A stretch of DNA of 64,000 bases from SXXZ01 sp041177965 (GTDB lineage: Bacteria > Verrucomicrobiota > Verrucomicrobiia > Limisphaerales > UBA9464): assembly GCA_041177965.1 (NCBI GenBank), contig JBEGWF010000146.1, positions 1 to 64,000 on the forward strand, in the 5' to 3' direction. The notes beneath the pieces are model-generated. The model had not been told where the DNA came from, searched no databases, and saw nothing but the letters and a program-made list of their open reading frames with translations. Within the stretch, counting starts at the first letter, position 1; each line of letters begins with the position of its first letter. The translations under genes and the position numbers were made by a program. Below, piece after piece: positions 37,432 through 47,826 of the stretch.

Positions 37432-38733
37432 ATGATTCCCCCGCGGTTCTGGTCCAAGTGCATGGCCTGGTGTTGCCTCGGAGCCTGGGCCGCCCGGGCC
37501 GCGGTCTCGATCCCGATCAACGAGGTGGAGGATGCCGTGCCTCCATACACCCTGCCCGAGGCGCTCACCTTGCAGAAGGGTCAACGGGTCCGGTCGGCCC
37601 AACAATGGCCCCAGCGCCGCGCCGAACTGCTCCGGCTTTTCGAAGACCATGTGTATGGGCGAATCCCCGATGGGTTGCCTCGATCGTCGGGTTGGGTGAT
37701 TGAAACGCGTCGGGATGCCTTGGACGGGAAAGCGATCCGGCAGCGCATCCAGGTACCCCTCACCCGGGGTCCCCGCCCCGTCCTCCTCGACCTGCTGGTG
37801 TACCGGCCGGCGCAGGCCACGCGACCGGTCCCGATGTTCCTGGGCCTGAATTTCGACGGCAACCACACGGTCACGCCGGAGCCCGATGTGCCGTTGGCCC
37901 GGGGCTGGGTGGCGAACCGCCCCCGCAGCGGTGTCACGAACCACGTGGCCTCGGAATCGAGTCGGGGCTCCGATGCGGCGGCCTGGCCGATCGCCCGGAT
38001 CCTGGAGCGCGGCTACGGCCTGGCGACGGCCTATTACGGCGACGCCGAGGCCGATTTCGACGGCGGATGGAGACAGGGCTTGCGTGGTGCCGAGGCCGGT
38101 TCGAAGCCGGACCACCGTTTCGCGCCCGGTGAATGGGGGGCCATCGCGGCATGGTCTTGGGCGCTGTCGCGGGCCCTCGATCAACTGGCCCTCGATCCCG
38201 CGATCGACGGTCGGCGGGTGGCCGTGCTGGGGCATTCCCGCCTGGGCAAGACGGCCCTCTGGGCCGGCGCCCGGGATCCGCGCTTCGCCCTGGTGATCGC
38301 CAACGAATCGGGTGAAGGCGGCGCGGCCCTGGCCCGACGGTTCTTCGGGGAGACCACCCTGCGCATCAACACCAGTTTCCCCCACTGGTTCAATGGCCGC
38401 TTCAAGGATTACAATCATCGCATCGCCGATCTCCCGGTCGATCAGCATGAACTGGTGGCGTTGGTCGCCCCACGGCCGGTGTACATCGCCAGCGCCGAAC
38501 AGGATCGCTGGGCCGATCCGAGGGGCGAATACCTGGGCGGATGGCATGCCAGCGAGGTCTACCGTCTGCTCGGCAAGGATGGTCTCCCGGGCCCCGAGAT
38601 GCCCGCTCTGAACGTTTCGGTGGGCGATGCGGTGGGCTATCACATCCGGCCGGGTGCCCATGCGATGACGGCGGCCGATTGGGAATTCTATCTACAGTTC
38701 GCCGACCGGCATCTGCGGCCCACGACCCGATGA
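37432..38733 (+). CDS. Carbohydrate esterase family 15-like (glucuronoyl esterase)
   Basis: 433 residues with a signal peptide (MAWCCLGAWAARAA). An alpha/beta-hydrolase whose elbow is GHSRLGKTALW (Ser-269), close to the GCSRxGK signature of CE15. ANESGEGGAA, HWFNGRFKDY and APRPVYIASAEQDRWADP are further family blocks. Known CE15 enzymes cut ester links between lignin and glucuronoxylan. A GGAGG sits ten bases before the ATG, one of the few clear Shine-Dalgarno elements here. The stop overlaps an in-frame ATG of the dienelactone hydrolase gene, so the two are probably in one operon with GH31. Confidence 0.85.
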   Translation: MIPPRFWSKCMAWCCLGAWAARAAVSIPINEVEDAVPPYTLPEALTLQKGQRVRSAQQWPQRRAELLRLFEDHVYGRIPDGLPRSSGWVIETRRDALDGKAIRQRIQVPLTRGPRPVLLDLLVYRPAQATRPVPMFLGLNFDGNHTVTPEPDVPLARGWVANRPRSGVTNHVASESSRGSDAAAWPIARILERGYGLATAYYGDAEADFDGGWRQGLRGAEAGSKPDHRFAPGEWGAIAAWSWALSRALDQLALDPAIDGRRVAVLGHSRLGKTALWAGARDPRFALVIANESGEGGAALARRFFGETTLRINTSFPHWFNGRFKDYNHRIADLPVDQHELVALVAPRPVYIASAEQDRWADPRGEYLGGWHASEVYRLLGKDGLPGPEMPALNVSVGDAVGYHIRPGAHAMTAADWEFYLQFADRHLRPTTR

Positions 38734-38783
38734 CCTCCTCCGACCCAACCCCCGATCCCGTCGCCCTCCATCCCGTTCTGCCC

Positions 38784-39593
38784 ATGATTCCCTCCCGACG
38801 ATGCCTCGCCTCCCTCGCCCTGCTCCTGGGCCTCTGCAGCAGCGCCCTCGCCCAGGATTGGGCCAAGCCCCGCCTCGAGAAATCCCCCCGTCACCTCGAA
38901 TGGGTGACCGTGAAGCACGGCAACCGGGAGGTCCGTTGCTGGGTGGCCTATCCCGAGGTGAAGGACAAGGCCACCGCGGTGGTGGTCATCCATGAGATCT
39001 TCGGCCTGACCGACTGGGTCCGTGGGGTGGCCGACCAACTGGCCGAGGCGGGCTACATCGCCATCGCACCGGACCTGCTTTCGGGAACGGGCCCCGATGG
39101 CGGAGGCACCGAATCGCTCGGCGGACCCGATGGCGCCCGGGCCAAGATCGGCTCGCTGCCACCGGATCAGGTGACCGCGGACCTCAAGGCCGCCTCCGAC
39201 TTCGTCCAGAAGCTGCCCGCATGCAACGGCAAGGTGGCGGTGGCGGGCTTCTGCTGGGGCGGCAGCCAGACCTTCCGATTCGTGACCCAGCACCCCGGGG
39301 TGAAGGCGGGCCTGGTGTTCTACGGCTCCGGCGGCGAGGACGAGCGGGACCTCGGTCGGATCCAGGCCCCGGTCTACGGCTTCTACGGCGGCAACGATGC
39401 GCGGGTCAACGCCACCATCCCCAAATCGGAGGCCCTGATGAAGAAGCTCGGGAAGAAGTACGAACCGGTGGTCTACGACGGGGCCGGCCACGGCTTCATG
39501 CGGGCGGGCGAGGATCCCGCCGGGAACGCGGAGAACAAGAAGGCCCGCGAGGCCGGTTGGCAGAGGATCCGTCGCATCCTCCAGGGATTGTGA
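38784..39593 (+). CDS. Secreted dienelactone hydrolase family protein
   Basis: 269 residues from ATG 38784, chosen for its signal peptide (CLASLALLLGLCSSALAQ); an ATG at 38730 overlapping the previous stop would add 18 residues. The family triad is visible: Cys in AVAGFCWGGSQTF, Asp in GGNDARVN and His in GAGHGFMR. Members hydrolyse dienelactone or, when exported, other esters; the substrate here is unknown. The stop overlaps a GTG of the small membrane protein. Confidence 0.88.
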   Translation: MIPSRRCLASLALLLGLCSSALAQDWAKPRLEKSPRHLEWVTVKHGNREVRCWVAYPEVKDKATAVVVIHEIFGLTDWVRGVADQLAEAGYIAIAPDLLSGTGPDGGGTESLGGPDGARAKIGSLPPDQVTADLKAASDFVQKLPACNGKVAVAGFCWGGSQTFRFVTQHPGVKAGLVFYGSGGEDERDLGRIQAPVYGFYGGNDARVNATIPKSEALMKKLGKKYEPVVYDGAGHGFMRAGEDPAGNAENKKAREAGWQRIRRILQGL

Positions 39594-40030
39594 GCGGCGT
39601 GCGTCGCTTCGTCGGTGGTGCGGTGTCCCGGATCCTCGGCCCGGCGCTGGGGCTCCACGTGCTCGGATGGGGCAGTGCCGCGCGGGGATGGACCCTCGAC
39701 GGTCCCATGTCGCTGGGCGGCACCTGGGGGTGGAAGTCGGCGGAGGCCCTGGGCTTCCTGCTCGGAGAGACGCCCGCGGTCCGATGGGGCGCGTTCGGTG
39801 GAGCATGGTTGGCCTCGCTGCTGCTGGGCCTGGGCCTGGACCGCTGGCCCAGGGCGATGCGTTGGGTCGCCACGGCCCTGCTCGGGGCCGATCTGGCGGT
39901 GTGCGCCGCGGTGGGCGACCCGGCGAATGTCGGGATCCACGCCCTCGGGTTGACCCTGCTCTGGATCCGACGTCCGGGGTGCGACCACTCCGATGCCGTC
40001 CCCGGGACCACGGCATCCGGCGGTCCCTGA
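39590..40030 (+). CDS. Small hypothetical membrane protein
   Basis: 146 residues from a GTG that overlaps the previous stop (GTGA); a second GTG at 39599 is possible. Three to four hydrophobic stretches (about 10-30, 68-85, 90-125) and an unstructured end. I recognise no family. The overlap, direction and hydrophobic pattern support a real gene, but no conserved motif does. Confidence 0.5.
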   Translation: MSGVRRFVGGAVSRILGPALGLHVLGWGSAARGWTLDGPMSLGGTWGWKSAEALGFLLGETPAVRWGAFGGAWLASLLLGLGLDRWPRAMRWVATALLGADLAVCAAVGDPANVGIHALGLTLLWIRRPGCDHSDAVPGTTASGGP

Positions 40031-40155
40031 GCCCGGCCCGCCGTGCCGGATCGACGACCTGCGAGGAATCAAGCACCGACCGGCATCAGTTATTCCCCGG
40101 CGGTTGGGTACAACCTTTCCTTCCGCCCGACCCCGGGCGGATCCTCAATCTCCCC

Positions 40156-41619
40156 ATGCAAGACCTTCCCGACGAGCGCGGCGGAGCCGCGACGGAGGAT
40201 TCCCGGCCGGATTTCAAGCGATCGCGTCGCGTCCGACCGAAACTGGACCTCTCCTCGCTGGATCGGCTTCCCCCGCACTCCATCGAGGCCGAGCAGGGCG
40301 TGCTCGGGTGCACGCTCCTGTCCCCCAACGAGGCGATGGGCGCCTGCATCGAGACCCTCAAGGCCGGCGAGGAGACCTTCTACGACCAGAGGCACCAGCT
40401 GATCTACCGGACGCTGGCCGAGATGTACGATCGGAAGGAGCCCATCGACCTGATCACGGTCCAGCAGAAGCTCAAGGACAACCAGCAGCTCGAGGGCGTG
40501 GGAGGGCTGGCCTACCTGAGCAGTCTCCAGGACGCCGTGCCCAGCGCGGCCAACCTCCCGTACTACCTGCAGATCGTCCGCGAGAAGCTCGTGCTGCGGC
40601 GGATGCTCACGGCGTGCACCTCGGTCGTCTCGAGGGTGTACGAGCACCAGGGCGAGGTGGACGCGCTGCTCGACGAGGTCGAGCGCGACATCCTCCGCAT
40701 CAGCGAGGACCGCGAGACCACCACCATCAAGCCGATGAAGGACCTCGTGCGTGGGGCCATCGACATGATCCAGGAGTTCCACCAGCGGGCCGGCGGACTC
40801 ACCGGGCTGCCCACCGGATTCTCCGACTACGACAAGATGACCAGCGGCATGAACGGCGGCGAGATGATCGTCATCGCGGCCCGCCCGTCGATGGGCAAGA
40901 CCTCGCTGGTCATGAACATCGCCGAGCACGTGGTGATCAACGAGCGTCAGCCGGTCGGCGTGTTCAGCCTGGAAATGACCTCCGAATCGCTCGTCATGCG
41001 TATGTTGTGCTCGCTGGCCCGGGTCAACGCCCGGTCCATCCGCGAGGGCTTCATGGCCGAGCAGGACTTCAAGAAACTGACCGGCGCGGCCGCCAAGATG
41101 GCCAAGAGCCCCCTGCACATCGACGACACCCCGGGCCTGTCGATCCTCCAGCTCCGGGCCCGGGCCCGCCGGATGTGGCAGCAGCACGGGATCAAGCTGT
41201 TCATCATCGACTACCTCCAGTTGATGCACTCCGACTCGCGCAAGGCCCAGGACAACCGCCAGCAGGAGATCTCCGACATCTCCAACGGCGTGAAGGCACT
41301 GGCCAAGGAGCTCAACGTGCCCGTCATCGTCCTGTCGCAGCTGAACCGCGAACTGGAGAAGGACAAGAACCGCAAGCCGCGGCTGTCCGACCTCCGCGAA
41401 TCCGGGGCCATCGAGCAGGACGCGGACTTGGTGGGCCTGCTCTACAAGCCGGCCGAGGAGGAGGAGGAGGTCTCCGAGACCCGGCAACCCGTGGAATCCC
41501 ACCCGGTCAACCTCCTGATCGCCAAGCAGCGCAACGGCCCCACCGGCGACGTCCGGTTGACGTTTTTTAAGAGCTTCACACGGTTCGAGAGTGCGGCGAA
41601 GATCGACGCCGAAGACTGA
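40156..41619 (+). CDS. dnaB: Replicative DNA helicase DnaB
   Basis: 487 residues. N-terminal domain: PPHSIEAEQGVLGCTLL through VPSAANLPYYLQIV. RecA-like motor: LPTGFSDYDKMTSGMNGGEMIVIAARPSMGKTS is split here into GFSDYD and the Walker A ARPSMGKTS, then VFSLEMTSESLVMRM, LFIIDYLQLM (Walker B) and VIVLSQLNRELEKD. DLRESGAIEQDAD and LLIAKQRNGPTGDV close the domain. It unwinds DNA at the replication fork. Start 40156 is the first ATG that gives the usual length. bamA begins seven bases after the stop. Confidence 0.96.
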   Translation: MQDLPDERGGAATEDSRPDFKRSRRVRPKLDLSSLDRLPPHSIEAEQGVLGCTLLSPNEAMGACIETLKAGEETFYDQRHQLIYRTLAEMYDRKEPIDLITVQQKLKDNQQLEGVGGLAYLSSLQDAVPSAANLPYYLQIVREKLVLRRMLTACTSVVSRVYEHQGEVDALLDEVERDILRISEDRETTTIKPMKDLVRGAIDMIQEFHQRAGGLTGLPTGFSDYDKMTSGMNGGEMIVIAARPSMGKTSLVMNIAEHVVINERQPVGVFSLEMTSESLVMRMLCSLARVNARSIREGFMAEQDFKKLTGAAAKMAKSPLHIDDTPGLSILQLRARARRMWQQHGIKLFIIDYLQLMHSDSRKAQDNRQQEISDISNGVKALAKELNVPVIVLSQLNRELEKDKNRKPRLSDLRESGAIEQDADLVGLLYKPAEEEEEVSETRQPVESHPVNLLIAKQRNGPTGDVRLTFFKSFTRFESAAKIDAED

Positions 41620-41625
41620 CCGCTG

Positions 41626-44109
41626 ATGAAAAACCCCAAGTTCCGCACCCTGCGGCTTTGCGCCGTCCTCGTCGCCTGCCTCCAACTGGCGGCCGCCGAG
41701 GACGCTCCCGTCGTCCGGAAGATCGTCATCAAGCACGTCGGTCCGGCCGCGGTGAGCGAGGAGCTGATCCGCGCCAACATCCGGGTCAAGGAGGGCGAGG
41801 CCTACAGCCGGTTCGCCGTCGACGACGACATCAAGAACCTCTACGGCACCTCCTACTTCTTCAACATCCGGGTCACCGAGGACATCACCGCGACAGAGCT
41901 CGCACCCAACGGCACCCGCGTCCCGAAGGAATACACCCTGACCTACGTGGTCCAGGGGCGGCCGCTGATCACCGAGATCCGCTTCACCGGCAACAAGAAG
42001 TACTCGGCGTCGAAGCTCCGCAAGAAGCTCACCTCGAAGAGCGGCGAGCCAATGGATGAGCGCAAGCTCTTCAACGATGCGCAGGCCATCCTGAAGATGT
42101 ACCAGAAGGCGGGTCTCCAGCGGACCACGGTCGACTACAAGCCCAGCATCACCGAGTCGCTCGGTCGGGGCATCGTCACCTTCGAGGTCCAGGAGGCCCC
42201 GAAGGTGAAGATCAAGGACGTGGTCTTCGAGGACGCCCCGTCCTTCAAGCAGCGGAAGCTCCGCAAGGTCATCAAGACCCGTCGCTGGTGGATGTTCTCC
42301 TGGATCACCGGTTCGGGCCGCTTCAAGGACGACGTCTTCGAGGAGGACAAGGACAAGCTGCGCGAGTTCTACGCCGACAAGGGCTTCATCGACATGGAGC
42401 TCAAGGAGCCGCGCTTCGAGTACCCCAAGACCAACAACCTGATCCTGCACCTGCCGGTCACCGAGGGTCCGCAGTACAAGGTGGGCGCCGTCACCTTCGA
42501 GGGCAACGAACTGTTCAGCCAGCAGCAGATCGTCCAGAACCTGACCTCCAAGGACGGCGAGAAGACCAAGCGTGGACTCCAGCTCAAGGAGGGCGAGATC
42601 TTCTCGCCGAAGCGCCTCTTCAAGGACACCGAGGCCATCGAGAACTTCTACGGGGCGAGGGGCTACATCGAGTCCCGGGCCCGGGCCGAGCAGATCGCCA
42701 ACGTCGAGAAGGGGACGCTCGACCTGAAGTACAGCATCCAGGAGGGCGACAAGTTCTACGTCGAGAAGATCGAGATCCAGGGCAACGCCAAGACCAAGGA
42801 CAAGGTCATCCGCCGCGAGCTGGCCATCACCCCGGGCGAGACCTTCGACATGGTCCGCGCCAAGGTCTCCAAGAGCCGTCTCGAGCAGATGCAATTTTTC
42901 GACAAGGTCGAGACGCGACCCGAACCGACGGACGTGCCCAACCGCAAGAACCTCGTCATCTCCGTAGAGGAGAAGAACACGGGCAACGTCGCGCTCGGCG
43001 CGGGGTTCAGCTCCGTGGACTCGGTCATCGGGTTCGTCGAGGTCAGCCAGGGCAACTTCGACCTGATGAACCCGCCCTACTTCACCGGGGCGGGCCAGAA
43101 GGCCCGTCTGCGCGCCCAGATGGGCTCCCGCCGTCAGGACTACGTCGCGACGTTCGTCGAGCCCTGGTTCCTCGGAAAGCGGCTCTCGCTCAGCGTCGAC
43201 GTGTACCACCGCGACCTGAACTTCCTGTCGGACAACTACAACCAGCGACAGACGGGTTCCCGCATCGGCCTGACCCGGCAGCTGCCGCGCAACCTCATCG
43301 GCAACGTCAGCTACACCCTGGAGAACATCCAGATCCGTTTCTCCGACAGCTACCGCCTCCAGCAGCAGCGCTTCGGGAGCGCCATCCTCGCCGAGGAGGG
43401 CAGCCGCCTGGTGTCCCGTTTCGGGACGTCGCTGGCCCACGACACCCGGAACAATTTCCAGATGCCCTCGCGCGGCCACCGCGCCGAGGTGCTGGGCGAA
43501 CTGGTCGGCGGCCCCTTCGGCGGGGACAGCGACTTCTACAAGATCGAGGCCCGCATCGCCCAATACTGGAGCCCCGAACGTTTGCTCGACGACGCCGGCG
43601 TCGCCCGGGACATCTTCGAGGGGCACATCGTCGAGTTCACCGGCCGCATCGGCGTGGTGGATCATTACGGCGATTCGACCCGGGTGCCCCTGTTCGACCG
43701 ATGGTTCCTCGGCGGCCTCTACAACCTGCGAGGCTACCGGTTCCGTGCCGTGGGACCCCGCGAGTTCTATTCGGGTGAACCCCTCGGCGGCAGCACGTAC
43801 TGGTTCAGTTCCACCGAATACAGCATCCCGATCATCGAGAGGCTCCGCTTCGCCATGTTCTACGACATCGGCATGGTCTACCCCGGTGCCTACAGCTTCG
43901 CCCCGGAGACCGCCGCGACCGACGCCATCGGCAATCCCCTCGTCCGAGGGGACACCGGCCTCTACAACGACAACTGGGGCGTGGGCATCCGCCTCAACCT
44001 CCCGATCGGTCCCCTGCGCCTCGACTACGGCGTGCCCATCACCCGCGGCCCCGACACCGGAAGCGGCGGCCGGTTCCAGTTTGGCGTTGGCTGGACCCGG
44101 GACTTTTGA
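41626..44109 (+). CDS. bamA: Outer membrane protein assembly factor BamA
   Basis: 827 residues: signal peptide (ending AAAED), five POTRA repeats (about 30-470) and a C-terminal 16-strand barrel. The barrel includes GNVALGAGFSSVDSVIGFVEV, the loop-6 equivalent LRGYRFRAVGP and the terminal aromatic end GVGWTRDF, expected for a BAM substrate. It inserts beta-barrel proteins into the outer membrane, so the organism is diderm. Its stop codon overlaps the -35 of the ompH promoter. Confidence 0.96.
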   Translation: MKNPKFRTLRLCAVLVACLQLAAAEDAPVVRKIVIKHVGPAAVSEELIRANIRVKEGEAYSRFAVDDDIKNLYGTSYFFNIRVTEDITATELAPNGTRVPKEYTLTYVVQGRPLITEIRFTGNKKYSASKLRKKLTSKSGEPMDERKLFNDAQAILKMYQKAGLQRTTVDYKPSITESLGRGIVTFEVQEAPKVKIKDVVFEDAPSFKQRKLRKVIKTRRWWMFSWITGSGRFKDDVFEEDKDKLREFYADKGFIDMELKEPRFEYPKTNNLILHLPVTEGPQYKVGAVTFEGNELFSQQQIVQNLTSKDGEKTKRGLQLKEGEIFSPKRLFKDTEAIENFYGARGYIESRARAEQIANVEKGTLDLKYSIQEGDKFYVEKIEIQGNAKTKDKVIRRELAITPGETFDMVRAKVSKSRLEQMQFFDKVETRPEPTDVPNRKNLVISVEEKNTGNVALGAGFSSVDSVIGFVEVSQGNFDLMNPPYFTGAGQKARLRAQMGSRRQDYVATFVEPWFLGKRLSLSVDVYHRDLNFLSDNYNQRQTGSRIGLTRQLPRNLIGNVSYTLENIQIRFSDSYRLQQQRFGSAILAEEGSRLVSRFGTSLAHDTRNNFQMPSRGHRAEVLGELVGGPFGGDSDFYKIEARIAQYWSPERLLDDAGVARDIFEGHIVEFTGRIGVVDHYGDSTRVPLFDRWFLGGLYNLRGYRFRAVGPREFYSGEPLGGSTYWFSSTEYSIPIIERLRFAMFYDIGMVYPGAYSFAPETAATDAIGNPLVRGDTGLYNDNWGVGIRLNLPIGPLRLDYGVPITRGPDTGSGGRFQFGVGWTRDF

Positions 44110-44135
44110 AAGGTTGCCCCCGTTGGGTCTATACT
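44106..44135 (+). promoter_or_regulatory. Strong sigma70-type promoter of ompH, predicted leaderless
   Basis: TTGAAA (44106-44111), 18-base spacer, TATACT (44130-44135); each hexamer matches consensus at five of six. Only seven bases separate the -10 from the ATG, so transcription should start at the first codon. The -35 covers the bamA stop codon. Confidence 0.7.
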
Positions 44136-44142
44136 CGTACTC

Positions 44143-44790
44143 ATGAATCGAAAAGCACTCGTCATCACGGCCGTCCTCGCCGCCCTCCTGCCCTGCTCTT
44201 CCGCGCTCGCCCAGGGCAAGGTCGGGGTGATCAACCTGACCAAGGTGTTCGACGATTTCTGGCGGACCAAGCAGGCCGACCAGCAGATCAAGGATCGCCT
44301 CGCCGAATTCGAGAAGATGGGCCAGTCGATGTACGACGACTACAAGAAGGCCAACGAGGAATTCGGGAAGCAGATCGAGGCGGCCAATGACCCGGCCCTC
44401 TCCAAGGAGGAGTCCGACAAGCGCCGCAAGGACCTCGACAAGAAGCGCAAGGACATCCTGGAGATGGAGAACAACATCAAGCAGTTCCAGGGCACCAGCC
44501 AGCGGACGCTGATGGAGCAGCGTGGCCGCGTCCGCGAGTCCATCCTCCGGGACGTCCGCGGGGTCCTCGAGGAGAAGGCCAAGGCGGGCGGGTATTCCAC
44601 CGTGCTCGACGTCTCGGCCCTGTCGGCCAACGGCACCCCCATGGTGATCTTCACCACCCTCACCGGTGGCGAGAACGACCTGAGCGACACGGTGGCCCGG
44701 ACCCTCGCGGCGACCGCACCGCCCGACAGCGGCAAGGCCGATTCCAAGGACGCCAAGAAGCCCGAGGAGAAGAAGGCCGACAAGAAGTGA
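44143..44790 (+). CDS. OmpH/Skp family periplasmic chaperone
   Basis: 215 residues. Signal peptide (ALVITAVLAALLPCSSALAQ), then GKVGVINLTKVFDDF, a long charged coiled coil (about 45-140) and AGGYSTVLDVSAL, the standard Skp shape. It escorts unfolded outer-membrane proteins to BamA, whose gene is directly upstream. A Lys/Asp-rich tail (from about 195) is extra. It has its own promoter within the end of bamA. Confidence 0.93.
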   Translation: MNRKALVITAVLAALLPCSSALAQGKVGVINLTKVFDDFWRTKQADQQIKDRLAEFEKMGQSMYDDYKKANEEFGKQIEAANDPALSKEESDKRRKDLDKKRKDILEMENNIKQFQGTSQRTLMEQRGRVRESILRDVRGVLEEKAKAGGYSTVLDVSALSANGTPMVIFTTLTGGENDLSDTVARTLAATAPPDSGKADSKDAKKPEEKKADKK

Positions 44791-44842
44791 CCCCCGGGCG
44801 ATCGCGGATCACCCCTCCCGCGACCGATCCCGGCACCTTCCG

Positions 44843-45514
44843 ATGAACACCGCCGTCATCGTGGCCGCCGGTCGCGGGACCAGGATGGGTCCCGGAATCG
44901 ACAAGCTGTTCCTCGAGGTGGCCGGGCTTCCGGTGGTGGCCCACACCTGGCGACGTTTCGACGCCCATCCGCTGGTCGACCATGTCTGTCTGGTGATCCG
45001 GCCCGGGCTCGAACCCGAATTCGAGCAGATGGCCCGCCAGCTGGGGATCCGCAAGCCCCACAGCCTGGTCCCGGGAGGATCGGAGCGTCAGGATTCGGTT
45101 TGGAACGGACTTTCCGCCGTGCCACCGGGCACGGAACTCGTGGCCATCCAGGACGGAGCGCGTCCCTGCACCTCGGCCGAGACCATCACGCGTTGCCTGC
45201 AGGCCGCTAGGGCCTCGGGTGCCGCGGTGGCCTCCCAGCGGGCGGTCGACACGATCAAGGAGTCCGACGGTGCCAACCGGGTCGCCCGGCACCTCGACCG
45301 GGCCCGCCTGTGGACCGTCCAGACCCCCCAATGTTTCCGCCTCCCGGTCATCCTCGGTGCCCTGGCCGAGGCGCGCAAACAGGGCGTGGTGGTCACCGAC
45401 GACACCGCCGCCTGCGGATGGGTCGGCGCACCGGTCGAACTGGTGGAATGCCCCGATCCGAACCCGAAGGTCACCGTGCCGGCCGACCTTCGATTGGTGG
45501 CGCTCTGGTTGTGA
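44843..45514 (+). CDS. ispD: 2-C-methyl-D-erythritol 4-phosphate cytidylyltransferase
   Basis: 223 residues. VIVAAGRGTRMGPGIDKLFLE is the nucleotide-binding start (AAGRGTRMG), VPGGSERQDSVWNGL is the signature, and IQDGARPCTS, TVQTPQCF and VTDDTAAC are catalytic/binding segments. It makes CDP-methylerythritol in the MEP pathway; dxs of the same pathway is at 15122. No ispF is adjacent. Length is usual. Confidence 0.95.
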   Translation: MNTAVIVAAGRGTRMGPGIDKLFLEVAGLPVVAHTWRRFDAHPLVDHVCLVIRPGLEPEFEQMARQLGIRKPHSLVPGGSERQDSVWNGLSAVPPGTELVAIQDGARPCTSAETITRCLQAARASGAAVASQRAVDTIKESDGANRVARHLDRARLWTVQTPQCFRLPVILGALAEARKQGVVVTDDTAACGWVGAPVELVECPDPNPKVTVPADLRLVALWL

Positions 45515-45522
45515 CCCGTCGC

Positions 45523-45551
45523 TTGACTTGAGGGACACCCCTCCCCATCTT
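45523..45551 (+). promoter_or_regulatory. Candidate rpoD promoter
   Basis: TTGACT at 45523-45528, 17-base spacer, CATCTT at 45546-45551, 42 bases before the rpoD ATG. The -35 is good, the -10 poor. Confidence 0.35.
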
Positions 45552-45593
45552 GAACCGCTTGATCGGCCTCGCGCATCGCGTGGCCCCGCTACT

Positions 45594-47783
<2,190 letters not shown>

Positions 47784-47789
47784 GACCGA

Positions 47790-47815
47790 GCCCCGCCCGT
47801 ACGGCGGGGCTTTTT
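47790..47815 (+). terminator. Rho-independent terminator of rpoD
   Basis: Stem GCCCCGCC / GGCGGGGC (8 pairs), 5-base loop CGTAC, then TTTTT. It starts seven bases after the stop codon. Confidence 0.92.
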
Positions 47816-47826
47816 CATCCCTCCCG

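Noticed and set aside
40090..43665. 1191-codon open frame on the minus strand opposite dnaB and bamA
   Set aside because: Its composition (Leu/Val/Asp/Gly/Arg repeats) is what high-GC codon usage produces on the opposite strand; dnaB and bamA have full domain support.
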